64,000 bases of DNA. Source: an uncultured Collinsella sp. GTDB taxonomy: Bacteria; Actinomycetota; Coriobacteriia; Coriobacteriales; Coriobacteriaceae. Every line of letters starts with the position of its first letter. Position 1 is the stretch's first letter. The notes beneath the pieces were generated by a model. It was given only the letters and a program-made list of their open reading frames with translations, had not been told where the DNA came from and made no database searches. Made by a program: the position numbers and the translations under genes. The stretch is taken from contig CAKTWK010000008.1 in NCBI GenBank assembly GCA_934630735.1, forward strand, positions 6,670 to 70,669, written 5' to 3'. Below are positions 43,881 through 52,219 of this stretch, one piece after another.

Positions 43881-44244
43881 TGGTGGAGGCGCGGAGAATC
43901 GAACTCCGGTCCACGAAAGCCCCCTGATTGGCATCTCCAAGCTCAGTCGCTGGTTTAGTCTCGGACGCTTTGCGCGCAGCGACACGCTCGCGGCGTCCTA
44001 ACCGGTTCGGTCTTAGCCCGCGCCATACCGATTACGTGCGCGGGAGCATTCCCCTAACATGACGTCGCGCCGGTGTCGGGGAAATCACCGGGTTGACGCG
44101 CCGCTATAAACTAAGCAGCGAGAGCCATAGGCTCAAAAGAAGAGTTGTTGTCAATTCAATTTGACGGTACCCCTGTTTAACGAGGCGAGGAGACCTCGGC
44201 TTGCTTCCTCTCTCAGAGCTATCGTGTCGAAACCAGTCGCCCCC
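43881..44244 (-). ncRNA. ssrA: Transfer-messenger RNA (tmRNA)
   Basis: 364 nt. The 5' end GGGGGCG (44244-44238) pairs with CGCCTCC before A-CCA (3' end 43881), and GACTGGTTTCGACA and GGAGTTCGATTCTCC are the conserved tRNA-like D and T regions. The tag reading frame (44152-44111, minus) encodes DNNSSFEPMALAA followed by TAG; the ALAA end is the standard degradation signal. The exact resume codon just before Asp is uncertain. It rescues stalled ribosomes with SmpB. Confidence 0.95.
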
Positions 44245-44483
44245 GAATGTCGGGAAAGTCTGGATGGCATCGGGCACGCAGGCACCCAGCAGCCGTCGAC
44301 TTTTCAAGGAACACGCGGGGCGAGCCCCGCTCGTGGAAAGATATCTTACCACGTTCTAAAGGCAGACAGCTGTTCTATGCACGAGCTGTGAAGACCACAA
44401 TGTGCGCTGTACTTCGCACTTTTGCTACCGATCGCGTCACGTATATTTTCGCCAAGCAAAATTGACCCGTCGAAAGGACCGAT

Positions 44484-44918
44484 ATGGATACCAAGCAGCA
44501 ACTCGTCAATGCCCTCGCAGGCCTGGGCTCAACCATTACCGAAGCTATGGATGTCATCGAAGGCTTTGTCCCCTGCGGACATCCCGCCCTCACGGTATCG
44601 AACGCCCTTGTTGCGCTGGACGCTGACGATGATGCAGCTCTCGCCCAGCAGCTTGAGACCGTCGAGGGCTTTATCGACCACGTGAGCGAGAACCGCGGCG
44701 TGGCCGCCTACCACGGCATCGAGGTCGAGCTCGCGGGTCCCAAAGCCGATCTGCTCGCAGCAATCCGCGAGGTAGGCGCCCTTATGCAGACCGCAGGCGT
44801 CAAGAACACCCAGGTCAACGAGTGGGTCTACCGCAGTCTGGCAGCACTCGACGGCTCCGACGAAAAGGCAGCCGAGCTGCTCGCAGAAAGTCCCGCCATC
44901 AAGGCCGAGCTTTTGTAA
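44484..44918 (+). CDS. Unknown 144-aa helical protein
   Basis: I do not recognise a family. ATG 44484 has GAAAGGA 6 nt upstream. The protein is acidic, mostly helical and without membrane segments; two cysteine/histidine residues occur in FVPCGHPALTV near residue 28. Alternating helix segments (ALDADDDAALAQQLETVEGF; AALDGSDEKAAELLAESPAI) look like an internal repeat. It stands alone between ssrA (divergent) and the toxin-antitoxin pair (convergent). Confidence 0.75.
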   Translation: MDTKQQLVNALAGLGSTITEAMDVIEGFVPCGHPALTVSNALVALDADDDAALAQQLETVEGFIDHVSENRGVAAYHGIEVELAGPKADLLAAIREVGALMQTAGVKNTQVNEWVYRSLAALDGSDEKAAELLAESPAIKAELL

Positions 44919-44976
44919 ATAGCAGACGCGGGTCCCTTGGCGCATCGTCGTCCAAGAGGCCCGCAAACAGTTCGCG

Positions 44977-45492
44977 TCAACCGATAGCCGCGCCGCCGCG
45001 TTCGGCCAAAGCAAGAATCGGCATCATTTGACGAGGTGTCTTTGCTGCAAGATCGGCATGTTCGAGCAGCTTGCGATCGTTGGTCACCAAGTAATCGACC
45101 TGCGCGCGCTTGCACGCGGCGAGCACCAAGTTGTCCTCGTAATCGCGATGGAGCGCTACGTATTTGTCGGCTAGCCAAAGGTCCGACGCATCTGCACCCA
45201 CGGCCGTGGCGTTTTCGGTCATGTTCCGAACAAACGCCAACGCCGCATCGCCAATTGCACGGGCAGATGCCTCGTCGAGCGCTCCCCCGCTGGCAAGAAC
45301 GCTATGCTTCAGTTCGTGCTGTACAACATACAGTACGTCCTTGGCGATATGCACCGGAAAGAGCAACGTTGCACCCGTCTCCGTCGCCCGCCCAATAAAC
45401 GCACGAGCGGCAAGCGACTCGGCATGGTCGACGCAAAACGAATCAACCCATACGTTGGCATCCACCATAATCTTAAGAGGGGCTCCGCTCAC
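44977..45492 (-). CDS. PIN-domain toxin-like ribonuclease
   Basis: 171 aa. PIN-fold acidic residues are visible: Asp in KIMVDANVWVDSF near residue 11, Glu in ...AARAFIGRATE region, Asp in DYEDNLVLAACKR near 133 and Asp in YLVTNDRKLL near 150. Such proteins are Mg-dependent RNases, usually the toxin of a pair. Its start overlaps the end of the preceding ribbon-helix-helix gene by 4 nt, which is the standard antitoxin-toxin coupling. The longer middle section compared with short VapC proteins (about 130 aa) is notable. Confidence 0.85.
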   Translation of the reverse strand: MSGAPLKIMVDANVWVDSFCVDHAESLAARAFIGRATETGATLLFPVHIAKDVLYVVQHELKHSVLASGGALDEASARAIGDAALAFVRNMTENATAVGADASDLWLADKYVALHRDYEDNLVLAACKRAQVDYLVTNDRKLLEHADLAAKTPRQMMPILALAERGGAAIG

Positions 45493-45824
45493 AGGATCAT
45501 CCCCTTTTGGCGATAATGCTCATCCATGGCTTCGGAATAGATTGCGTCCCAACCGCGATCGTCGGATACGGGCGACGTAGCGATGCCCAGGTCCGCGTAA
45601 AGCTGGTCCGCTGCCGCCCATGATGCGGCGAACGGAGTATCGGGCGCGACGGACTGCCGCCGGTCGTCGACGGCCGCAAGCACTTCCTCGCACTGCCCGC
45701 CACCCTGCGCGACCTTGGCCACCACCTTTTTGATGAGCTCGGGCAGTGATCCGCCCGAAAGCCGCAGCACCTCCTCGGCACGGTTCTTGACCTGGCGATC
45801 TACGCGAACGTTCACCTGCGCCAT
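45489..45824 (-). CDS. RelB/DinJ-family antitoxin
   Basis: 111 aa from ATG 45824; a GTG at 45842 with AAGGGAG further upstream is an alternative start. The N-terminus MAQVNVRVDRQVKNRAEEVL is the RelB/DinJ ribbon-helix-helix, which binds operator DNA and, through its C-terminus, the toxin. DinJ usually pairs with YafQ-type toxins, so pairing with a PIN toxin here is unusual. The promoter upstream contains three GCTAGC boxes, suggesting autorepression. Confidence 0.85.
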   Translation of the reverse strand: MAQVNVRVDRQVKNRAEEVLRLSGGSLPELIKKVVAKVAQGGGQCEEVLAAVDDRRQSVAPDTPFAASWAAADQLYADLGIATSPVSDDRGWDAIYSEAMDEHYRQKGMIL

Positions 45825-45864
45825 GCCGCTAACAGCACCCACGTTAATCCCGCTCCCTTCATTT

Positions 45865-45911
45865 GCTAGCACCGCTAGCAACACTATATAGAGAAGCTAG
45901 CAAATGGTCAA
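45865..45911 (-). promoter_or_regulatory. Antitoxin promoter with three GCTAGC operator boxes
   Basis: Minus-strand -35 TTGACC (45906-45911) and -10 TATAGT (45883-45888) have an ideal 17-bp spacer. Palindromic GCTAGC occurs at 45865-45870, 45874-45879 and 45896-45901, the last inside the spacer. This is a typical autoregulated toxin-antitoxin operator. Confidence 0.8.
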
Positions 45912-45915
45912 ATGC

Positions 45916-45960
45916 AAAAAGCCTGCGCCCGGACGACACCGATGCCGTCTGGGCGCAGGC
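45916..45960 (-). terminator. Rho-independent terminator of the P-type ATPase operon
   Basis: GCCTGCGCCC (45921-45930) pairs with GGGCGCAGGC (45951-45960), with GACG/CGTC inside; TTTTTG follows on the minus strand. It ends about 5 bp from the -35 of the antitoxin promoter. Confidence 0.9.
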
Positions 45961-45985
45961 CAGATAACGTGGGCGAACACGTCTG

Positions 45986-48061
45986 CTAACGCAGGTAAGC
46001 CTTCGCGTTGCTCAGGCTGTAGGCAATCGTTGAGCCGTTGTGCAGCAGTGACGACGTCTGCGGAGTGATCATGCCGGTAATACCCAATGCCAACAGCGCC
46101 GAGTTGGTGAGCATCACCTTGGAATACGAACTCGTCAGACGGTCGATAAGCCCCTGACTCATGCGGCGCAGACGCACAATCGCGGCCAGATCCGTATCGG
46201 TCAGGATGATATCGGCGACCTCCTTGGCAATGTCGCTTCCGCCACCCATTGCCAGCCCCACGTCGGCCAAACCGAGCGCCGGCGAATCGTTGACGCCGTC
46301 GCCCACCATGGCAACGTGGCGCCCCTCGCTCTTAATGCGCTCCACATAGGCGTACTTGTCCTCGGGCAGCAGCTCGGCCTTAAACTCGTCGACGCCCGCC
46401 TCGCGCGCGATGCGCTCGGCCGTGCGCTCGGAGTCGCCCGTGAGCATGACCACGTGCTTGACGCCCAGCGCATGCAGGTCGGCAATGGCCTCGCGCACGC
46501 CGGGTTTGAGCGGGTCCTCGATACCGAGCACGCCGACAACCGCGCCGTCGACCGCCAGGTACAGCGGCGACAGGCCCTGCATCTGGGACTCAACGCGCTC
46601 CTTAATGTCGGATTCGAGCTGTGCGCCCTCGTCCTCAAATACAAAATGCGCCGAACCGATGATGGCGCGACGCCCTTCAATGGACGAAGCGATGCCGTGC
46701 GCCACGATGTACTCGACGGCGGCATGGCGCTCGCGGTGCTCGAGCTCGCGCTCGCGTGCCGCATTGACCACGGCGCGCGCCACCGGATGCGGGAAATGCT
46801 CCTCCAGACAAGCGGAAAGGCGCAGGACCTCATCCTCGCTCCAACCATCGGTGGTGAGCACACAGGCAAGACGCGGCTGCGCCTCGGTCAGCGTACCGGT
46901 CTTGTCAAACACAATGGTGTCGGCCTTGGCAAACGACTCAAAGTACTTGGCGCCCTTGACCATCACGCCCATCTTGGCTGCATCGCTCATGGCGGTCATG
47001 ACGGCGACCGAACCCGTGAGCTTAAGCGCGCACGAGTAGTCGACCATCAGTGCCGCGGAGGTCTTGATGAGGCTGCGCGTGGTAAGCGCAACCAGGCCCG
47101 CGAGCAGGAAGTTCCACGGGACGATCTTGTTGGCGAGGTCCTCCATATGCGACTGGCCCTCGGACTTGAGCGAGTCGGCCGTCTGCACGAGCGAGACGAT
47201 CGAGCGCAGCTTGGTCTGAGCTGTGTTAGCGCGCACGCGCACCAAGATGCTGCCGTCTTCCACGACGGTACCGGCGAACACGTCGTCGCCCACGCTGCGC
47301 TCGACGGCCAGCGGCTCGCCGGTCAGGGTCGCTTGGTTGACCATGGCGCTCCCTTGCTCGACCACGCCGTCGATACAGATGGACATGCCGGTGCGCACGG
47401 CTACCAAGTCGCCGGGCTCAAGCTCGGTGGCGGCAACGCTTACCTCGGTGTCACCGACCACTTTTTGTGCCTTATCGGGCACGTCGAGCAGCGAGTTGAT
47501 GAGCTCGTTTTCGCTCATGGCGCGCGTGTAGTCCTCGAGCAGCTCGCCCACGTTGAGCAGGAACATTGTCTGACCCGCGGTGTCGACGTCACGCTTGACG
47601 AACGAAATGCCGATGGCCGAAGCGTCGAGCACGGGAACGGTCAGGCGCGGCTGCGCGAGCTCATGGAGGGCAGCGCGCAAAAATGCCATGTAACCGGCCA
47701 CGACAAACACCGCACGCAGCGGCGTGGGCAAAAACCATCGGCGTGCATAGTGAGCGCCGACAAGTGTGGCAAGATCCATAACGAGCTTGTGCTTGCGCGG
47801 CTCAAGCTGCATCACGTAACCCGTCTTTGCGTCGGCAATGACCTGAGCGTCGAGCGCACCGACGGCGGCCAGCACGGAATCGCGGCGCGGCTCGTCGTAT
47901 TCGAGCGCCATCTGGCCGATGCGGCCGTAGACGCGCGCCTTGCGCACGCCATCGATTTCGCCACTGAGCTTTAGAAGCGCATCGAGATCGCTCTCTGGCA
48001 CAGGACCCGCCAACTGGAGGCGGGTCCTGCCGGGGATCTCGCTGATAATCGAGAATCTCAT
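45986..48061 (-). CDS. P1B-type metal-transporting ATPase
   Basis: 691 aa. Actuator motif TLTGEP (245-250), phosphorylation site DKTGT (386-390), the HP dipeptide (425-426) and GDGVND in the hinge identify a P1B heavy-metal ATPase. In place of the usual CPC or SPC transmembrane motif it has YSCALKL (342-348), lacking the proline. The N-terminal 90 residues are an HMA-like fold without a CxxC. The metal is therefore not clear; manganese/iron-type exporters are a possibility. It follows a small membrane-anchored protein by 18 nt, and the operon has a palindromic operator at 48434-48453. Confidence 0.92.
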   Translation of the reverse strand: MRFSIISEIPGRTRLQLAGPVPESDLDALLKLSGEIDGVRKARVYGRIGQMALEYDEPRRDSVLAAVGALDAQVIADAKTGYVMQLEPRKHKLVMDLATLVGAHYARRWFLPTPLRAVFVVAGYMAFLRAALHELAQPRLTVPVLDASAIGISFVKRDVDTAGQTMFLLNVGELLEDYTRAMSENELINSLLDVPDKAQKVVGDTEVSVAATELEPGDLVAVRTGMSICIDGVVEQGSAMVNQATLTGEPLAVERSVGDDVFAGTVVEDGSILVRVRANTAQTKLRSIVSLVQTADSLKSEGQSHMEDLANKIVPWNFLLAGLVALTTRSLIKTSAALMVDYSCALKLTGSVAVMTAMSDAAKMGVMVKGAKYFESFAKADTIVFDKTGTLTEAQPRLACVLTTDGWSEDEVLRLSACLEEHFPHPVARAVVNAARERELEHRERHAAVEYIVAHGIASSIEGRRAIIGSAHFVFEDEGAQLESDIKERVESQMQGLSPLYLAVDGAVVGVLGIEDPLKPGVREAIADLHALGVKHVVMLTGDSERTAERIAREAGVDEFKAELLPEDKYAYVERIKSEGRHVAMVGDGVNDSPALGLADVGLAMGGGSDIAKEVADIILTDTDLAAIVRLRRMSQGLIDRLTSSYSKVMLTNSALLALGITGMITPQTSSLLHNGSTIAYSLSNAKAYLR

Positions 48062-48079
48062 AGTTTGTGCCTGGAAGCG

Positions 48080-48325
48080 CTACTCAGCTGCGTTGTCCGC
48101 GGCGGCCTCGCTCTGGGTGATGTAAGCAGCCTCGGCAACCATGTCGTCGACATTAGCCTTGGCCTGCTCGACCATGTCCTGGTAGCCGTTCTTGATGCGC
48201 ATGCCGCACGCGATACCCTGCACGCAGGCATTCTTTACCGGAGCGCTGGTGAGCAGCTTGATGCCAGCCGTACCAAGCAGAAAACCGCCACCAACAAGCA
48301 GGGTGTTAAACGTCGACTTCTTCAT
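48080..48325 (-). CDS. Small membrane-anchored partner of the P-type ATPase (DUF6110-like)
   Basis: 81 aa from ATG 48325, with AAGGGAG upstream. One N-terminal hydrophobic segment (TFNTLLVGGGFLLGTAGIKL, residues 5-24), then Cys-containing KNACVQGIACGMRIKNGYQD and an acidic amphipathic C-terminus. It resembles the small DUF6110-type proteins that accompany metal ATPases in gut anaerobes, an assignment made from memory and not certain. It is the first gene of the ATPase operon. Cysteines 41 and 47 could bind metal. Confidence 0.75.
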   Translation of the reverse strand: MKKSTFNTLLVGGGFLLGTAGIKLLTSAPVKNACVQGIACGMRIKNGYQDMVEQAKANVDDMVAEAAYITQSEAAADNAAE

Positions 48326-48433
48326 GTTACTTCTCCCTTTTGCCGCATGGGGCGCGGCATGGTGCCTTAGCACCCGAGTTCATCAGTTAGCTCGAGCACG
48401 CTTTTGAAATATCTCAATTTTATCTAACTATCT

Positions 48434-48453
48434 AGGTCAGCCATGGCTAACCT
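48434..48453. promoter_or_regulatory. DtxR/IdeR-like palindrome upstream of the P-type ATPase operon
   Basis: AGGTCAGCCATGGCTAACCT is a 20-bp palindrome with one mismatched pair, about 110 bp before the ATG at 48325. Its AGGT-AG...CT-ACCT outline matches the style of iron-dependent DtxR/IdeR boxes. A related site is at 52159-52176. Confidence 0.55.
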
Positions 48454-48492
48454 TTTGAAAAATAACGATGCGGAGTAACCGATTGTCAATGT

Positions 48493-48515
48493 GACAAATG
48501 GACTGTCCCTTTGTC
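48493..48515. repeat. Dispersed GACAAA-GGAC palindrome, downstream of the ABC operon
   Basis: GACAAATGGAC T GTCCCTTTGTC, one mismatch. A perfect version is at 53263-53295. The two bracket the ABC exporter/AraC module. Confidence 0.6.
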
Positions 48516-48520
48516 CCTTC

Positions 48521-50278
48521 TTACAACTGCCAGGTAGCTGCTTCCTTTTGCAGCGCCACCATGCGGGCGAATTCTCCACCTGCCGCCTTGAGCTGCGCCG
48601 GAGTGCCCTGCTCGGCAACCACACCATCCTTGAGTACAACGATTTTATCGGCATTTTCTACCGTGCGCATACGGTGGGCGATCACGATAACCGTCTTGCC
48701 CGCGAGCAGGCGGGAGAGCGCCTGCTGCACCACGGTCTCGTTCTCCACATCCAAACTCGCCGTCGCCTCGTCTAACAGCACGATAGGCGCGTCTTTGAGC
48801 AGTGCACGGGCGATAGAGATGCGCTGGCGCTCGCCGCCGGACAGCTTGGAGCCGTTCTCGCCGATCATGGTGTCATAGCCCTGCGGCATGCGGCTCACAA
48901 ACTCGTCGCAGTTGGCGGCACGCGCAGCCGCAAGCACTTCCTCATCGGTGGCGCCACGACGCCCGAGGCGGATGTTTCCCATCACCGTGTCGTCAAAGAG
49001 CAGCACGTCTTGGAACACAATGGCGTAGTCGCGCAGCAGCACCTCGGGATCCACGCTCGCAACATCCACGCCACCCACGGTGACCGTGCCCGCGGTGGCA
49101 TCCCAAAAGCGCGCGGCCAGGCGGCTCACCGTGGATTTACCGGAGCCCGAAGGACCGACCAGTGCCGTGACCTCGCCTTCCTTGGCGGTAAAGCTCACGT
49201 CGGTAAGAACTTTCTCGCCGGCGCGGCCGTCCTCGCCCGCACCATAGCCAAATGCTACGTGATCGAACACCACATCGTGGCCTACGGGCTCAAACTGCTC
49301 GCTGCCCCGCGCCACGGGCTCTTCCATGATGGAACGCATGCGCTTGGCCGACGACTCGGCGGCAAACAGCTCGGACATCAGCATCAGCGCCTGATCAAAG
49401 GGCGCATAGATGCGACTCACCATAAGCAGGAAGGCAAACATCACCAAAAAGTCGACCTGGCCGGAGGCGACCATCGCAGCGCCCGTGACCAACGTGGTGG
49501 CAATGCCCAGGCGCAGGATGGCAAAGGCGGAGTTGACCAAAAGCCCATTGGCGAGCTCGCCCTTGGTGGTCTCGCGCTCCTCGGCATCGATCACGGCGTT
49601 GAGCCCCTCAAGATAATGAGCCTCCTGGTTGGTGGCGCGGATCTCGCGCGCGCAGTCGAGCGTCTCCTGGATCGCCTCGGTAACCTTGACCTTCTCGGCG
49701 CGCACATGGTCGAACACCGGGGTCATGGGGCCGCGTGTCAGATACAGCACGGCAAAGGCCACGGGCACGCTCCAAAACGCCGCGATCGCCAGCTGCCAGC
49801 AAAAGAACAGCGACGCCACGAACACAATGGCGCTTGCGATGATGGCACCCCAAAGCTCTCCCAGAACGTGACTGTAGGCGTGCTCCATGGCCTGGACGTC
49901 GCCCATGATGGTCTCGGTTAAATCGGCCAGATCACGACGGCCAAAAAACGACAGCGGCAGCTTGCGCAAGCGCTCGGCAATCTCCATACGCTGCTTGCCG
50001 CACTCCTCGTAAAAGATGCAGTAGGTGTAGTAATACTGCTGCCAGTTAGAAGCAAAGAGCAACACAAAAAAGACCAGGAGGCCGCCCACGATCGGCAGGG
50101 CATCCGGCAGGTCAGCCCCGCTGGCGAGATGCTCGACAAAGCCGGCCATAACCAGGAATAAAAAGCCCATGCCGGCCATGGTAATGAGATTAGTGAGCGT
50201 GGTCCAGAAAATGCCGCGTTTTACGCCGGCGACGCCTTTATCGGATAGGAAATACTTCTTTTGGAATGAGGCGAACAT
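48521..50278 (-). CDS. ABC exporter half-transporter (second of heterodimer)
   Basis: 585 aa: six-helix transmembrane domain (1-320) plus NBD. Walker A ALVGPSGSGKSTVSRL near 373, Q-loop IVFQDVLLFDDT near 420, signature KLSGGERQRISIARALL near 478, Walker B PIVLLDEATASLD near 498, H-loop VIVIAHRM near 530. It starts directly after the stop of the partner gene (no gap), so the two form a heterodimer. Its resemblance is to the type IV (exporter-fold) pairs that also import siderophores, such as YbtPQ or IrtAB. With a divergent AraC regulator and a DtxR-like palindrome, a metal or siderophore substrate is plausible but inferred. Confidence 0.92.
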   Translation of the reverse strand: MFASFQKKYFLSDKGVAGVKRGIFWTTLTNLITMAGMGFLFLVMAGFVEHLASGADLPDALPIVGGLLVFFVLLFASNWQQYYYTYCIFYEECGKQRMEIAERLRKLPLSFFGRRDLADLTETIMGDVQAMEHAYSHVLGELWGAIIASAIVFVASLFFCWQLAIAAFWSVPVAFAVLYLTRGPMTPVFDHVRAEKVKVTEAIQETLDCAREIRATNQEAHYLEGLNAVIDAEERETTKGELANGLLVNSAFAILRLGIATTLVTGAAMVASGQVDFLVMFAFLLMVSRIYAPFDQALMLMSELFAAESSAKRMRSIMEEPVARGSEQFEPVGHDVVFDHVAFGYGAGEDGRAGEKVLTDVSFTAKEGEVTALVGPSGSGKSTVSRLAARFWDATAGTVTVGGVDVASVDPEVLLRDYAIVFQDVLLFDDTVMGNIRLGRRGATDEEVLAAARAANCDEFVSRMPQGYDTMIGENGSKLSGGERQRISIARALLKDAPIVLLDEATASLDVENETVVQQALSRLLAGKTVIVIAHRMRTVENADKIVVLKDGVVAEQGTPAQLKAAGGEFARMVALQKEAATWQL

Positions 50279-52105
50279 TTAGGCCTCGCCTCCCTTCGTG
50301 ACGGCGGCATCCGCGGTCGCTGCAGTGATTTTCCAGCTCGCGGCCTGTTCGTATTCGGCCCACATCTTGGCATACAGACCCTCTTGGGACAGTAACTCGG
50401 CATGGGTGCCAGTCTCCTGCACGCTGCCCTGGTTGAGCACCACGATTTGGTCTGCGCCCACTACAGTCGAGAGTCGGTGCGCAATCATAATGACCGTGCG
50501 ACCCGCTGCCAGCTTGCTAAAGGCGCGCTGGATGAGCGCCTCGTTCTCGGGATCGGCAAACGCCGTGGCCTCATCGAGCACCACGATAGGCGCGTCTTTA
50601 AGGATCGCGCGGGCGAGTGCAACGCGCTGGACCTCGCCGCCCGAAAGATATGCTCCGCCGGCACCGAGCATGGTATTGATGCCCTGCGGGAGCTTGGCCA
50701 CAATGTCGTCGCACTGAGCTGCGGAGAGGGCCGCACGCACTTCGTCGTCAGTGGCCGTAGGCTTGGAGGCGCGCACGTTATCGGCAAGTGTTTGCCGGAA
50801 CAGCTGGTTGGTCTGGAACACGAAGGCGACCAGGTCCATAAGCTCGTGCGGATCCATATCGCGAACGTCCACACCACCTACGAGCACTCGACCTGCGGAA
50901 ACATCCCAAAAACGAGGAATCAGGCTTGCGCAGGTTGACTTGCCGCCGCCCGAAGGACCCACCAACGAGAGGGTGCTACCTGCGGGAACGCTAAAACTCG
51001 CATGGTTGACGGCAGGCGCCTCGGCGCCCTCGTAGGTAAAGCTCACGTCCTCAAAGCGCACATCGCTGCCGGCAGGGTGCTTGGGTTGAGCGGGCGCGGA
51101 GAGCTGCCTGGAATCCATCACGCTTCGGATGCGAGCCAGCGAATCGGCACTCATCTGAGAGGCCTCGCCCACAAACATGAGCTTGGTCATGGCCGTCGGC
51201 ACCACGGCCGAAAATATCGCGTAAAACGTGAAGTTGGCCATAAAATGCGCGAAGTCCGTCTCGCCCGGCGCCAGCAGCAGCGCCACAGGCAAAAGAAATG
51301 CCACAAGGCCGTTGAGCGCAGTAAGGTTGAGCACCTGCGGACCCCGGCAAAACGTACCCGCATAGTTTTGCGCCATGTCGGCGTATTCGGCGATCGCATC
51401 GTGGAACGCCTTAAAGGAATAGACCGTCTGCTGAAACACCTTGACCACGGGAATGCCGCGTACGTATTCGGTACCGGTCTTGTTCATCTTGACCAGCGCG
51501 CCCATGTAGGCCTTCATGAACTCGGCGCCCTTGCCGCTCATCATGGTGGCCATGGCGCCAAGCGAAACGGCGACCGAGATTAAGCATGCCGCGCCCAAGC
51601 GCCAATCGAGGGCGAAAAGCAGCACGAGCAAGCCCACGACCATGGCGGTGGCGCCGGCGATATCGGGTAGCATGTGCGCGAGCAGTGTCTCGGTTGAGGC
51701 GGCGCATCCGTCTACGATACGGCGCAGCTCACCGGTGGCGTGTGTGTCAAAGTAGCCGAGCGGCAGCTTAAGCAGATGCTCGCTCGTAGCCTTGCGGATA
51801 TTGGATGCGCAGCGAAACGCGGACAGGTGCGTGCACATGAGCCCCACGAAATAGACCACGATGCTTGCCAGGGCAAAACCAACAGCCCACCAACCATACA
51901 TCGCGATGTCGGCGTCCTCGCTCCAGTTGGGCGCCACGGCAATCAGGTCTCGCGCAACAAGCCAGATGCACACGTACGGGCCAAAGCTCAACAGCTGCGA
52001 GAACGCCGAGAGGGCCATGCCCAAATACGTTAGGAATTTACGGTCACCGGCATATGCAAGTAGCTCGCCGATGCCGCCGCCTTCCTTTTTTGATCCCTTT
52101 GCCAT
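50279..52105 (-). CDS. ABC exporter half-transporter (first of heterodimer)
   Basis: 608 aa from ATG 52105, with AGAAAGGA upstream. Transmembrane domain followed by an NBD with Walker A LVGPSGGGKSTCASLI near 388, Q-loop AFVFQTNQLFRQT near 430, signature YLSGGEVQRVALARAIL near 490, Walker B PIVVLDEATAFADPENEA near 510 and H-loop VIMIAHRL near 545. Walker B is followed by a normal Glu, so both sites may be active. It precedes the second half-transporter with no gap. An AraC gene is divergent. See the next gene for substrate reasoning. Confidence 0.92.
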   Translation of the reverse strand: MAKGSKKEGGGIGELLAYAGDRKFLTYLGMALSAFSQLLSFGPYVCIWLVARDLIAVAPNWSEDADIAMYGWWAVGFALASIVVYFVGLMCTHLSAFRCASNIRKATSEHLLKLPLGYFDTHATGELRRIVDGCAASTETLLAHMLPDIAGATAMVVGLLVLLFALDWRLGAACLISVAVSLGAMATMMSGKGAEFMKAYMGALVKMNKTGTEYVRGIPVVKVFQQTVYSFKAFHDAIAEYADMAQNYAGTFCRGPQVLNLTALNGLVAFLLPVALLLAPGETDFAHFMANFTFYAIFSAVVPTAMTKLMFVGEASQMSADSLARIRSVMDSRQLSAPAQPKHPAGSDVRFEDVSFTYEGAEAPAVNHASFSVPAGSTLSLVGPSGGGKSTCASLIPRFWDVSAGRVLVGGVDVRDMDPHELMDLVAFVFQTNQLFRQTLADNVRASKPTATDDEVRAALSAAQCDDIVAKLPQGINTMLGAGGAYLSGGEVQRVALARAILKDAPIVVLDEATAFADPENEALIQRAFSKLAAGRTVIMIAHRLSTVVGADQIVVLNQGSVQETGTHAELLSQEGLYAKMWAEYEQAASWKITAATADAAVTKGGEA

Positions 52106-52158
52106 GAGATTCCTTTCTAACGGCTTGAGAGTTAACCGTAATGAACTTATCATTGATG

Positions 52159-52176
52159 TGTTAGCCATGGCTCACA
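52159..52176. promoter_or_regulatory. Palindromic operator between the ABC operon and the AraC gene
   Basis: TGTTAGCCATGGCTCACA is an 18-bp palindrome with one mismatched pair, sharing the AGCCATGGCT core with 48434-48453. It lies 54 bp upstream of the ABC start and 44 bp before the AraC start codon. A shared metal-responsive regulator is inferred. Confidence 0.55.
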
Positions 52177-52219
52177 ATCGAGCCAGGCGTGGACGTTTCT
52201 GCAAAGGAAAGGGACGCTT

